Positions 52,459-60,809 of a DNA stretch of 64,000 nt are shown one piece after another. Under the pieces are notes generated by a model. The model made no database searches. It had not been told where the DNA came from and saw only the letters and a program-made list of their open reading frames with translations. Source of the stretch: JAPOUP01 sp965203605. Lineage in GTDB: Bacteria > Pseudomonadota > Alphaproteobacteria > Rhodobacterales > Rhodobacteraceae. Each line of letters opens with the position of its first letter. Position 1 is the first letter of the stretch. The stretch lies in contig OZ241902.1 of assembly GCA_965203605.1 (NCBI GenBank), positions 1,674,001 to 1,738,000 of the forward strand. Direction: 5' to 3'. The position numbers were made by a program, and so were the translations under genes.

Positions 52459-53495
52459 TCTGCGCGTACTCCGGACCGGGGCAGGTCAGTGCCACGCAGG
52501 ATCAGTTCCGCTTCGATCAGCTGCTGGTGGGGTCCGGCGTCGCCACTGAGCTTCGCGACAATCATTCGCCCCAACCGCATCCCAAGCGCGTCGAGATCCT
52601 GACGGAATGTCGTAAGGCCCGTTCCGACATGGGCTGCCACCGGAATGTCATCGCAACCGATCAACGCCATATCATGGCCGGGCCGGATCCCGAACCGACG
52701 CATGGCCTCCATTGCCGAAAGGGCAATCACGTCGTTGCCGCAGAAGATCGCAGTCGGACCTGCACCCCGGGTTATCATCTCGGTCACGGCATCCGCGCCA
52801 GTCTTTCGCGATAGGTAACATTCGATCTCGAGCGCAGGATCGTGACTTATGCCGTGCATATCCAGCGCATCACGGTAGCCGCGCAGCGCATGGTTCGAAT
52901 AGGTGTACCTGAGCGGCGTCGTCAGATGCGCGACGCGGGCATGGCCAAGCTGGATCAGTCGTTCAGTCGCCCGATACCCGATTTTGTAGTGATCCACGTC
53001 GACCCAGTCGTGATCAGACCTGTCCGTTCGTCCGACGGTGACAAATGGAAAACCGCGCTCCTGCAGCCATTCTATCCGCTCGTCCTCGGGCCGGGTTCGC
53101 CCGAAAAGAAGCCCGTCGCAGCGGCCTCGTTCGACAGAATTGCGAATGATCCCGAACTCGGTCTCATACTCCCGCGCAATGATGACCTGAAGCGCATAGC
53201 CCCGGGCCTGCAGCGAAAGTTCAACGCCGTCGAGAAGACTCACGAAAAACGGGTCGACAAACTTGGTCCAGGGTTTCGAGACCATGAAGGTCACAGTGTT
53301 GGTCTGCTTCGACCTAAGGCTCGATGCCGCAAAACTCGCACGGTAACCCAGTCGCTCCGCAACGGCTTCCACCTTGCGGCGGGTCTCGAGTTTGACATCA
53401 GAATATCCATTGAGCGCCCGGCTGACGGTCGAGACCGAAAGACCGGTCTGCTCAGCCACGTCCCTGATCCCCAATCTCCTAGCGAACCCGCCCAT
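52455..53495 (-). CDS. LacI-family transcriptional repressor
   Basis: A 346-residue LacI-type repressor. HTH at residues 6-50 (GIRDVAEQTGLSVSTVSRAL, NGYSDVKLETRRKVEAVAER). The sugar-binding domain follows (YALQVIIAREYETEFGIIRN; DGLLFGRTRPEDERIEWLQE; IFCGNDVIALSAMEAMRRFG; IGCDDIPVAAHVGTGLTTF). GAGGAAAG precedes ATG 53495. It lies between an alpha-glucosidase pseudogene and the PanB-like pseudogene and faces a divergent sugar transport operon. Two AAAAACGTTTTT palindromes in the divergent region are its likely operators. The inducer is probably an alpha-glucoside or related sugar, given the GH31 and GH13 genes. Confidence 0.93.
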   Translation of the reverse strand: MGGFARRLGIRDVAEQTGLSVSTVSRALNGYSDVKLETRRKVEAVAERLGYRASFAASSLRSKQTNTVTFMVSKPWTKFVDPFFVSLLDGVELSLQARGYALQVIIAREYETEFGIIRNSVERGRCDGLLFGRTRPEDERIEWLQERGFPFVTVGRTDRSDHDWVDVDHYKIGYRATERLIQLGHARVAHLTTPLRYTYSNHALRGYRDALDMHGISHDPALEIECYLSRKTGADAVTEMITRGAGPTAIFCGNDVIALSAMEAMRRFGIRPGHDMALIGCDDIPVAAHVGTGLTTFRQDLDALGMRLGRMIVAKLSGDAGPHQQLIEAELILRGTDLPRSGVRAE

Positions 53496-53511
53496 CAGCT
53501 TTCCTCGGCGA

Positions 53512-54180
53512 TCACGTAGCCATCGCAGGCAACGCCGCCTCATGATATTCGTGCGAGAGCGCGGTCACTTGGTCGTGCCACGGTACGCTCCCAAGGGAAT
53601 CCGAGAAGTTGACTGCGCACATGAGCATTTGTTCCTCGTGAACGAGGAAAAAGACAAGCCAGTCCCTCTCGTGCTCTGCCGGTTCGAACGATCCGTATCG
53701 CAGGACCGCATTCGCCCGGCGCAACGCAATCAGCGCGTGGCAGCATTCATGGATCGACCCGCTCAACCAGTCCTGCCGGGCGACCGAAAGCGCCGCATGG
53801 GACGGTTCGCAGGGCCGCCATGTGCACGCACTCTTCGAAAACCCGAGTTGATCCAGATCATCCCATGGAAAGGGCTTGGACACACCATTCCGGCCTCGAT
53901 CATGCGGCCGGAACCGGATGCCTTCGGGGTCCTGCAGCGTGCCAAATCGCGGGCCCACCTGTCGGTCGTCGGAAACATCATAACCCGAATCATGCATTGG
54001 AAAGGGAAAGAACGGCCTGATCCAGACCGCGTCGGTCCTGAGACCCGCGAGACAGTCCATCCGGCTCAAGAACCCCCTCGGGTCGCCCTCGCCGTCGTCG
54101 TCGGAATTCATGAAGCTGCATATACAGGCCCCACGCCGCCATTCTGTGTGCTCTTCACGGCGTTCAGTCGTCACGGTCAT
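53512..54180 (-). pseudogene. GH13 alpha-glucosidase with large internal deletion
   Basis: In one open frame of 222 codons the two ends of a GH13 alpha-glucosidase are joined. N-terminal part: EWRRGACICSFMNSDDDGEG, LSRMDCLAGLRTDAVWIRPF, FPFPMHDSGYDVSDDR (family: WWRGAVIYQIYPRSF, DAVWISPFF). C-terminal part: LQDPEGIRFRPHDRGRNGVS, PSHAALSVARQDW, ALIALRRANAVLRYG, MLMCAVNFSDSLGSVPW. About 320 residues between, with the catalytic Asp and Glu of the TIM barrel, are missing, as is part of the RS(F) start text. It is upstream of lacI in the same direction and would have been the first gene of the LacI-controlled leftward operon. Confidence 0.82.
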
Positions 54181-54200
54181 CTCCGCAATGCCGTCTCACT

Positions 54201-54214
54201 AAAAAACGTTTTTG
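54201..54214. promoter_or_regulatory. LacI operator candidate 1
   Basis: AAAAACGTTTTT (54202-54213) is a perfect 12-base palindrome with a central CG, typical of LacI-family operators. It lies 21 bases before the start of the divergent alpha-glucosidase pseudogene. Confidence 0.75.
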
Positions 54215-54317
54215 GATATCTGTCAAGAATGTCAAAGGAATTTGGCAAATTCCGGCATCATTTCCGCAAAAGACCTTGACCGGACGGCACAGGTTCGCAA
54301 CACTTCCACGTGAAGCT

Positions 54318-54331
54318 CAAAAACGTTTTTG
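54318..54331. promoter_or_regulatory. LacI operator candidate 2
   Basis: CAAAAACGTTTTTG is the same palindrome extended to 14 bases, 36 bases before the ATG of the sugar-binding protein gene. The two copies are 117 bases apart, suited to repression of both divergent operons, possibly with looping. Confidence 0.8.
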
Positions 54332-54366
54332 GAGTTTCTGACGCAAAGGGCCTCAGGGAGGGGAAT

Positions 54367-55350
54367 ATGCGAAAATTGCGTAGTTCAGCATTCTTGGCCA
54401 TATCTGGCCTTGCGATGAGTATCGGGACAGCTTGGGCAGGTGACTGGTGTTCGGGACAGACAATCCGGCTATTTTCGGGTGGCCCGGCCGGCGGAGCATT
54501 CAACTCGATCATTGATCGCGGCGCGATGCAGGCGGCGGAAGACACCGGCGCAAATGTCCAGATCATCTATTCCGAATGGGATTTCGACAAGATGGTCACT
54601 CAGCTGCGCGAGGCGGTCAGCCAAGCGCCCGACGGCATTGCAATGATGGGGCACCCGGGAGATGACGCGATCATGCCACTGGCGGCTGAAGCCGCTGCCG
54701 CAGGAATCCCGATTATGTACATGAACGTGGACGTACCGAAAGTGCGCGCGGCCTTCGGTTCGGGGTACGTTGGTGCCACACTTTACCAGCAGGGACGGAA
54801 GCTCGGCGCCGAAACCCTGCGTTTAGCGGACAACAGGTTGCAGCCTGGCGATACGGCAATCGTCATGAGCCGATGGGAAAGCGAAAACCGCGCTCAGCGT
54901 GAACTCGGCCTTGTGGAAGTGCTGGAAGAGTTCGGCATGAAGGTCATCAAGCTGCAAGAAGCCGAAGGCGCTTCCGCCGACCAGATGCTGCAGATCCCGG
55001 TCCTTACCTCGACCCTGATCGCCAATCCTGACACCAAGCTTATCGGTTATCCCGGTGGTCCTTGGCTGGCCGCGGCGCCGGTGTTCATGGATGCCGTTGG
55101 CAAAGGTCCCGGCGATATCATGGCGGTCGGTTTTGATCTTGGTCAAGGCGTCATGACCGCATTCGACGGCGGTTACGTGACGGTAACGGCGGATCAGCAG
55201 CCCTACCAGCAGGGATACCTTCCGGTTCTGTCGCTCTGCCAGCAGCTGGTCTACAGGCTTGGACCGCTTAATGTGGACACCGGCGCCGGCTTTGTCACGA
55301 CTGACAACTACAAGGACGTGGTCGCCCTCGCCGAGCAGGGAGTTCGCTAG
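54367..55350 (+). CDS. Sugar ABC transporter substrate-binding protein (RbsB-type)
   Basis: A 327-residue periplasmic binding protein of the Rbs/Peripla_BP_4 type. Signal peptide: MRKLRSSAFLAISGLAMSIG, Ala cleavage at AWAGD. Ligand-binding landmarks: IRLFSGGPAGGAFNSIIDRG, DAIMPLAAEAAAAGIPIMYM, VGATLYQQGRKLGAETLRLA, MAVGFDLGQGVMTAFDGGYV, TADQQPYQQGYLPVLSL. GGAGGGG precedes ATG 54367. It is the first gene of a rightward operon with an ATPase and a permease, under two LacI-type operators. The ligand is probably a pentose, hexose or oligosaccharide related to the GH31 gene; not further identifiable. Confidence 0.9.
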   Translation: MRKLRSSAFLAISGLAMSIGTAWAGDWCSGQTIRLFSGGPAGGAFNSIIDRGAMQAAEDTGANVQIIYSEWDFDKMVTQLREAVSQAPDGIAMMGHPGDDAIMPLAAEAAAAGIPIMYMNVDVPKVRAAFGSGYVGATLYQQGRKLGAETLRLADNRLQPGDTAIVMSRWESENRAQRELGLVEVLEEFGMKVIKLQEAEGASADQMLQIPVLTSTLIANPDTKLIGYPGGPWLAAAPVFMDAVGKGPGDIMAVGFDLGQGVMTAFDGGYVTVTADQQPYQQGYLPVLSLCQQLVYRLGPLNVDTGAGFVTTDNYKDVVALAEQGVR

Positions 55351-55363
55351 CCAAAGAGTTTAC

Positions 55364-55394
55364 CCGGGCCGGACGATCTCTGACGCCGGCCCGG
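55364..55394 (+). promoter_or_regulatory. Intercistronic hairpin behind the binding-protein gene
   Basis: CCGGGCCGG (55364-55372) pairs with CCGGCCCGG (55386-55394), 13-base loop, no T-run. It lies between the binding-protein stop and the ATPase start. It is typical of RNA-stabilising elements that raise binding-protein expression over the membrane components. Confidence 0.6.
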
Positions 55395-55423
55395 AACCAA
55401 GTCTTCCAAACCGGAGCGCACCT

Positions 55424-56215
55424 ATGTCCGAGGTATCAGGGCCGGTCGTCGAATTGCGCTACATCGTCAAGCGATTTGGATCGGTCGAAGCCTTGTCAGG
55501 CATCACGATGACTGTCCGCCGCGGCGAGGTTCTGGGACTTCTGGGAGACAATGGTGCGGGCAAGTCAACGCTGATCAAGACCCTTGCCGGGGTACACGAC
55601 CCTGACGAAGGCGAGATCATCGTGGCAGGCGAGCTTCGTAAGCCCTGGACACCGGCGGCTGCGCGCGACGCAGGCATAGAAACAGTCTTCCAGGATCGTG
55701 CGCTGGCACCGCAGCATTCCATAGTGACAAACATCTTCATGGGCCGCGAAATCACGAATTCCCTCGGTCTTCTGCGAGTACAAAGGCAGACCGACGAGGC
55801 CAACAGGCTGATGCGCGAAATCGGATTTACCTCGAAGGTTTTCAACCCGGAAAGCACGGTTGGAACACTCTCAGGGGGTGAACGGCAAGGGGTGGCGATT
55901 GCCCGTGCCCTCTACAACCAGGCGGACGTGATCGTGCTGGATGAACCGACGACAGCACTATCACTGACCGAGACCCAGAAGGTTTTCCGCTTCGTGGAGG
56001 CGGTCAAGTCATCAGGCCGGACCGTAGTCTTCATCGGGCACAACATCCATCACGTCTGGGACATTGCCGACCGGTTCTTCGTCATCGACCGCGGGAAGGC
56101 AGCTTTCGAAGGCGCCAAGTCCTCTTTCACCGGCGCCGATCATCTGATCAAGTTGATGCACCAGCTCGCCGAAACGGGCAGCGCGAACACCAGTTCGCTT
56201 CTGGAGCCAGCGTGA
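55424..56215 (+). CDS. Sugar ABC transporter ATP-binding protein (single-domain)
   Basis: A 263-residue ATPase with Walker A LLGDNGAGKSTLIKTLAG, Q-loop IETVFQDRALAPQHSI, signature GTLSGGERQGVAIARALYNQ, Walker B VIVLDEPTTALSLTE, and H-loop VVFIGHNIHHVWDIADRFF. It has one nucleotide domain rather than the two of RbsA/MglA, as in the FrcA-type branch. GGAG lies 7 bases before ATG 55424; the open frame extends upstream into the previous gene. Its stop is 11 bases before the permease ATG. It energises the transporter with the adjacent binding protein and permease. Confidence 0.92.
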   Translation: MSEVSGPVVELRYIVKRFGSVEALSGITMTVRRGEVLGLLGDNGAGKSTLIKTLAGVHDPDEGEIIVAGELRKPWTPAAARDAGIETVFQDRALAPQHSIVTNIFMGREITNSLGLLRVQRQTDEANRLMREIGFTSKVFNPESTVGTLSGGERQGVAIARALYNQADVIVLDEPTTALSLTETQKVFRFVEAVKSSGRTVVFIGHNIHHVWDIADRFFVIDRGKAAFEGAKSSFTGADHLIKLMHQLAETGSANTSSLLEPA

Positions 56216-56226
56216 GGATAAACACT

Positions 56227-57258
56227 ATGAATGACGCGACGACTGGCACCAGTTCAGTGGACCAAGGCGCTGTGCAATCCCGATGGATGCTCCTTTATCG
56301 CAAGAACGGTCGTGCGCTAAACGCATTCCTCGCTCTAGTCCTTGTCTGGACATTTTTTGCGGCGAGCAATCCGGCTCTCTTTCTGAACCCATTGTTCTAC
56401 AATGCTTTCCTGTTTTCGGTTCCGGCAACGATCTTCCTGACCACTTCCCTGGTCTTTGTCATCGTTTCGGGCGAGCTTGATCTGGCATTTCCGTCTGTCG
56501 TCGGGGCCGCGGGCGGAGTGTTCATGTACTCCGTCGTCCTCGGGGCGCCCGTGATACCCGCGTGTCTTCTGACCATGGGCTTCGGAGCGGTCATCGGCCT
56601 TGGGATCGGATTGATCGTCGTCTACGGGCGCATTTCGTCACTGGTTGCGACGCTCGGTCTCAACTTCTTCATCCTCGGCATCGTCAACCTGCTCGCTCAA
56701 GGTCGGACCATCTCTGCGCCAGAGGCGATGAACAGCTTCGGATATGTGCTTTTCGTCGGCAAATGGCACCTGTTTGACACGACGCTGAGGGTGCCGAACC
56801 ACTTTATTTGGTCGCTGGTCTGGGTGGTCTTCTGCTATGTGCTATTCAAGTATCATCGGTTCGGCACCCATGTGCAGCTTGTCGGAGACAATACCGAGAG
56901 CGCCCGTGAAATGGGCATCAACATCGAGCGCATTCGAGTCAGCGTCTTTGTCGTGTCCGGAGTTGCCGCGGCAGTCGCAGGCGCATTGCTCGTGCAGATG
57001 GCCAACATGGTCTGGTTCCCAACCAGCGGGAAGGCATACCTGCTGATCGCGCTTGCAGCACTTTTCGTCGGCGGCACACCGACCTGGGGCGGCGTGGGCT
57101 CGATTTTTGGCGCGTTCTTCGGAGCGATGACCGTCACGCTGATCCCATCCGGCGCGGTCGGCGCGGGTTATGCCGGCTATTGGACAGACTTCATATTCGG
57201 CCTCGTCATTATCCTGACCATGATCGCGCACCGTTTTTCTGGCGCACGGGTCCGATGA
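56227..57258 (+). CDS. Sugar ABC transporter permease (RbsC/FrcC-type)
   Basis: A 343-residue inner-membrane permease with about nine to ten hydrophobic helices. Typical text: LTTSLVFVIVSGELDLAFPS (family: G.DLSVGS position), GLGIGLIVVYGRISSLVATL, GLNFFILGIVNLLAQG, THVQLVGDNTESAREMGINI (family: .G.N..AA..SGI) and GGTPTWGGVGSIFGAFFGAM. GAGG precedes ATG 56227 at 9 bases; a GTG at 56212 is possible. It is the last gene of the three-gene transporter set and ends one base before the start of an SDR remnant. Confidence 0.92.
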   Translation: MNDATTGTSSVDQGAVQSRWMLLYRKNGRALNAFLALVLVWTFFAASNPALFLNPLFYNAFLFSVPATIFLTTSLVFVIVSGELDLAFPSVVGAAGGVFMYSVVLGAPVIPACLLTMGFGAVIGLGIGLIVVYGRISSLVATLGLNFFILGIVNLLAQGRTISAPEAMNSFGYVLFVGKWHLFDTTLRVPNHFIWSLVWVVFCYVLFKYHRFGTHVQLVGDNTESAREMGINIERIRVSVFVVSGVAAAVAGALLVQMANMVWFPTSGKAYLLIALAALFVGGTPTWGGVGSIFGAFFGAMTVTLIPSGAVGAGYAGYWTDFIFGLVIILTMIAHRFSGARVR

Positions 57259-57259
57259 G

Positions 57260-57580
57260 ATGCGCACGGTGGCGGTCACCGGAGCAGCGGGCAGCATCCG
57301 GGTCAATTCCGTCGACCCGAGCTGGGTCGATACCGCCGTCACCTATCGCGCTCCGACCGAAGTGCCGGATGCCACGGCCATCAGGGCAATGGTGGGCGAC
57401 GCACGCATCTTCGGCCGTCTGGTGCGGTACCAAGAAATCACCGACGCGATCATGTTCCTACTGTGCAACGCGGCAAGCCCTGTCACCGGCGGCGGGTCGA
57501 TTGTGTACGGGGGTTCCGATGCATGCGATGAGCGGCAACGCCCTGATATGCAGGGAGTCACTGACACGAGGCTACGCTAG
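57260..57580 (+). pseudogene. Short-chain dehydrogenase/reductase with internal deletion
   Basis: The frame opens with MRTVAVTGAAGSI, the SDR NAD-binding motif, and then jumps to RVNSVDPSWVDTAVTYR, AMVGDARIFGRLVRYQEITD, AIMFLLCNAASPVTGGGSIV, the C-terminal end of an SDR. About 150 residues, including the Ser-Tyr-Lys catalytic triad, are missing at an in-frame junction near 57298. Afterwards the reading ends in unrelated residues. Possible remains of another gene end lie at 57590-57775 (GGPPVSFDRRPDTSRMEAML) but could not be identified. Confidence 0.8.
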
Positions 57581-57768
57581 TCTTCCGTGCCTGCTGTCGG
57601 ACAATCAGGCCGCCCGGATGACCCGCATCTCCCATGGCAGCCGCCCAGCACCCCGAAACTGGCCACCGGGTGCGGGGAAGAGGATCGCGGCTCCTGCACC
57701 TAAGCGTCCCGGCGGTCCACCGGTCAGTTTCGACAGGCGCCCCGATACCAGCCGGATGGAGGCCATGC

Positions 57769-59853
57769 TTGACTGACACATACACAAAGGACGGTGACGC
57801 ACTGGTTATTCGCCTTAACGGAGAGTGCGTGCGGATCGAAGCCTGGGGTCCAGACGCCTTGAGAATACGGGCGCGCCCCGGAGGGACGGTCGTAGAACCG
57901 CATGTTTGCGCACTTTTGGAGGCTGCGCCGACAAGGCCGTCGATCAGGATCGATGGGAAGCACGCCCGTATCCGCAACGACCGAATCGAGGCGCGGGTCA
58001 GGCTGGTGCGCAGGTTAGGTGCGGACGTTCATCTGGAACCGGTGATCGGGTACTATGACACGGTGACCGGCGAAGAACTCCTGTCTGAAATACGCAGTCA
58101 TTTTGCCGGACCTCCGCCGCGGCGATTCAAGCCGATCGCATCGGGAAGCTTCCAGCTTGAGGCTACGTTCACGGCTTATGACGACGAGCACCTTATGGGC
58201 CTCGGCCAGCCGCAGCACGGGCGTGAGGACCTAAAAGGTGTCTCGACCAACCTTGTTCAGCAGAACTCGCATGTGGTTGTCCCTTTCGTGATCTCGTCAC
58301 GAGGTTATGGGTTCTTGTGGAACAATCCGGCGGTTGGTCGGGCCGACTTTGCGTCAAATGTAACGCGTTGGCGAGCCGACGCGACGCCGGGCCTCGACTA
58401 CTGGATCAACGCCGGCGAGACGCCGGAACGCATACTGCGGAACTACGTCGCTGCGACCGGGCTTCCGCCCGCCTGTCCCGACTGGGTGACCGGCTTCTGG
58501 CAATCAAAGCTGCGGTATCGCTCGCAACAGGAAATCGTGAATGTCGTACGCGGCCACCGCCAGCGGGGGATTCCGCTATCATGCATTGTGATCGACTTCT
58601 TTGCCTGGACCCGGCAAGGCGAGTGGGAGTTCGACCCGACCGAATGGCCCGACCCCGAGCGCCTCGTGCGCGAACTGGACGAAATGGGCGTAAAGACCAT
58701 CGTCTCAGTCTGGCCGACGGTCGGTGCGAACGCGAAGTACTTCGCCGAGATGCGAGAAAAGGGGTACCTCCTCCGCACCGAGCGCGGTGTGCCCGTCGTT
58801 ATCCAGTTTCCCGACAAAGAGCCATACGGAGTGCACTTCCTGACCTATTACGACGCCTTCAACCCCGATGCCTGCGACTTCCACTGGGAAAAGGTCAGAC
58901 GGAGTTACCTTGATCGGGGCATCAGCAGCTTCTGGCTGGATGCCTGCGAACCCGAGATGCGGCCAGCAGATGCCGACAATGTGCGGACCCATCTCGGCAA
59001 TGGCGCCGAGATGCTATCGGCCTATCCGCTGCTCCATGCGAAACGCTACGCCGAGGGCCTGAAAGCGGCAGGTGCCGACGATGCGGTGCTCCTGTGTCGC
59101 TCGACATGGGCCGGAGGGCAGCGCTATCCGGTCATCCTGTGGTCCGGCGACGTCTGGTCAACATGGGAAGACTACCGCGCCCAGGTCGCCGCGGGACTGC
59201 ACGCGGCCATGTCGGGAATCGGATGGTGGACGACCGATATCGGTGGATTCTATGAGGGCCACGCCGACGATCCCGAATTCCCCGAACTTCTTGTCCGCTG
59301 GTTCGAATTCGGCGTGTTCTCTCCGGTCTGCCGCCTGCACGGCTTGCGAATCCCGAATGGCGTTCCGTTCGCATCGGTCGACGGTGAAGTCGACTATGGA
59401 CGAGAACTCTTCCAGCTCTTCACCGATACGGGCGGCGACAACGAGATCTGGAGTTACGGGCCTAAGGTGGAGAGGATCCTGACGGGGCTGCTGGAGCTAC
59501 GCGAACGGTTACGCCCCTATCTAGCCGAGGTGATGGCTGAATACACGGCGACGGGCGTGCCACCGATGCGCCCCCTGCCCTTCGCGTTTCCCTCAGACAC
59601 AGCGCTGCGGGTTCCGCAGGGGGCGTTTATGCTCGGGCCCAAACTTCTGGTGGCGCCTGTGCTGGTGCCCGGTGCGAATTCGCGGGAGACATGCCTTCCC
59701 GTTGGACGCAATTGGGTGCACGTCTGGACTGGCATGCTTTGTGAAGGCGGCAAGACGGTCCGGGTCCCAGCGAAGTTGGGGATGCCGCCCGTTTTCTGTC
59801 TGGCGGAACATTGGGGCGTGCACAGGAATCACTTTGAGAACCTGTCGTCTTGA
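57769..59853 (+). CDS. Glycoside hydrolase family 31 alpha-glycosidase
   Basis: A 694-residue GH31 enzyme. N-terminal beta-sandwich about residues 1-230 (GECVRIEAWGPDALRIRARP, HLMGLGQPQHGREDLKG). The catalytic barrel follows: GFWQSKLRYRSQQEIVNVVR, WEFDPTEWPDPERLVRELDE, nucleophile Asp in ISSFWLDACEPEMRP (family: WLDATEPE), acid/base Asp in PVILWSGDVWSTWEDYRAQV, and SGIGWWTTDIGGFYEGHADD. C-terminal sheets end the protein. A TTG at 57769 with GGAGG 6 bases before it is the best start; no suitable ATG is near. It lies downstream of the sugar ABC operon, which suggests hydrolysis of the imported alpha-glucoside or xyloside. It appears intact, unlike the neighbouring GH13 and SDR genes. Confidence 0.92.
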   Translation: MTDTYTKDGDALVIRLNGECVRIEAWGPDALRIRARPGGTVVEPHVCALLEAAPTRPSIRIDGKHARIRNDRIEARVRLVRRLGADVHLEPVIGYYDTVTGEELLSEIRSHFAGPPPRRFKPIASGSFQLEATFTAYDDEHLMGLGQPQHGREDLKGVSTNLVQQNSHVVVPFVISSRGYGFLWNNPAVGRADFASNVTRWRADATPGLDYWINAGETPERILRNYVAATGLPPACPDWVTGFWQSKLRYRSQQEIVNVVRGHRQRGIPLSCIVIDFFAWTRQGEWEFDPTEWPDPERLVRELDEMGVKTIVSVWPTVGANAKYFAEMREKGYLLRTERGVPVVIQFPDKEPYGVHFLTYYDAFNPDACDFHWEKVRRSYLDRGISSFWLDACEPEMRPADADNVRTHLGNGAEMLSAYPLLHAKRYAEGLKAAGADDAVLLCRSTWAGGQRYPVILWSGDVWSTWEDYRAQVAAGLHAAMSGIGWWTTDIGGFYEGHADDPEFPELLVRWFEFGVFSPVCRLHGLRIPNGVPFASVDGEVDYGRELFQLFTDTGGDNEIWSYGPKVERILTGLLELRERLRPYLAEVMAEYTATGVPPMRPLPFAFPSDTALRVPQGAFMLGPKLLVAPVLVPGANSRETCLPVGRNWVHVWTGMLCEGGKTVRVPAKLGMPPVFCLAEHWGVHRNHFENLSS

Positions 59854-59943
59854 ACTTCCCACTACCCTGGCCCGAAATCCAACCTGAATTTCTCTTCCAG
59901 CCAAGGAGGCTTATGGCGAGCATCGCCAATTGAGCACTTGTCA

Positions 59944-60010
59944 TCCCTGTTCGACCCTGAAGTGCAATGCCATGGGCGATGGTAACCTGTCTGTCCGGCG
60001 CATGATGGCG
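59944..60010. repeat. 72-bp palindromic repeat family, copy 4 (next to transposase debris)
   Basis: It reads CCCTGAAGTGCAATGCCATG, then GGCGATGGTAACC and CCGGCGCATGATGG. It is closest to copy 1 at 18686 (both have CCATGGGC). It lies 45 bases before a probable IS30-type transposase start, so it may be the true left end of the parent element. Confidence 0.6.
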
Positions 60011-60054
60011 CCAATCGGCCTGGAGGCGGCGGTCAGGAATCAGGGGAGACCGCC

Positions 60055-60420
60055 ATGGCGAAGGGCCATCGCCACCCGACCCACGGAGAAAGACGCCAGA
60101 TTCACGTGCTGAAGGAAAGCAGGCTGTCGATTCCGGCGATCGCCCGGCGACCGTCCGGCATCTCAACGCAACGGCAGGGGCCGCTGCGACGGCGGAATCG
60201 TTCTTTGCCCGGCTCCGCCTGCCGCCTTCCGCGCCTTTTCGGCGGCTTCGCGCTCGCCATCGGCGCTTCAACCATCGACACATGCGGACCGCATGAGCAA
60301 TCCCTTACCGCGATAGCGCCTATGTTCAGCCGCAGCGTCGGCAAACTCGCCATGAGGAGCCGGGTCTTTCCGCGCATCGGCGATTTCGTCCGTCAGCGCC
60401 GGACAGTATAGCGTCAACCT
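60055..60420 (+). pseudogene. IS30-family-like transposase remnant
   Basis: The frame starting at ATG 60055 reads HPTHGERRQIHVLKESRLSI, PAIARRPSG, close in pattern to the IS30 N terminus (LT.EERYQI..LK.AGLSQ.EIAR.LGR). After that the frame is lost and only short pieces follow. GGGGAG stands before the ATG. Together with the palindrome upstream I read it as the decayed parent of the repeat family. The identification is tentative. Confidence 0.4.
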
Positions 60421-60551
60421 ACAGAGCCGGAATCTTCAAGATCGGAATCAGGTCGCCTGTTCCAAATGATTCGAAGAAGGATATGCCTGCCCGATTTGCT
60501 GCGCGTTCGATTTTGGTTAAATTGAACACATGGCGAGACGCAGGAGGAGCC

Positions 60552-60806
60552 ATGCCCCGCACCACAACCCTGACCGTCCGCGTCAGCGGCGCACTTAGCG
60601 ACTTCGTCGCGGCGAATACCGGTGACGATGGGATCTATGAGAACGTTAGCGAATACATTCGGGACCTGATCCGTCGTGACAGGAAACGGGCGGAGGCGGA
60701 GGCATTAAACCGCCTGAGAGCGGAGCTCACCCACGCCTTTGACGCGTCGGATGAGAGCTATCAATCCATGACGGTGACAGATGTGATCGTGCGGAACCAA
60801 TCCTGA
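60552..60806 (+). CDS. parD: ParD-family (CC2985-type) antitoxin
   Basis: An 84-residue ribbon-helix-helix antitoxin: RTTTLTVRVSGALSDFVAAN, DGIYENVSEYIRDLIRRDRK (family: GYENASEYVRDLIRRD), then a toxin-binding acidic C terminus. AGGAGG lies 5-10 bases before ATG 60552. The gene for the toxin follows after 3 bases but is frameshifted. As an antitoxin without an intact toxin it may be a relic, or it may still counter a homologous toxin elsewhere. Confidence 0.9.
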   Translation: MPRTTTLTVRVSGALSDFVAANTGDDGIYENVSEYIRDLIRRDRKRAEAEALNRLRAELTHAFDASDESYQSMTVTDVIVRNQS

Positions 60807-60809
60807 CCC

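Larger units (their letters stand above)
59854..60551. other. Accessory stretch with IS30-like debris
   Basis: About 700 bases between the GH31 gene and parD. It begins with a palindromic repeat copy and a possible IS30-type transposase start, listed separately. From 60200 to 60540 I see only short unassigned frames. Confidence 0.45.

Noticed and set aside
57180..57776. 198-codon rightward frame overlapping permease end and SDR remnant
   Set aside because: The first two thirds are out of frame with recognisable proteins; only the tail is of possible interest.
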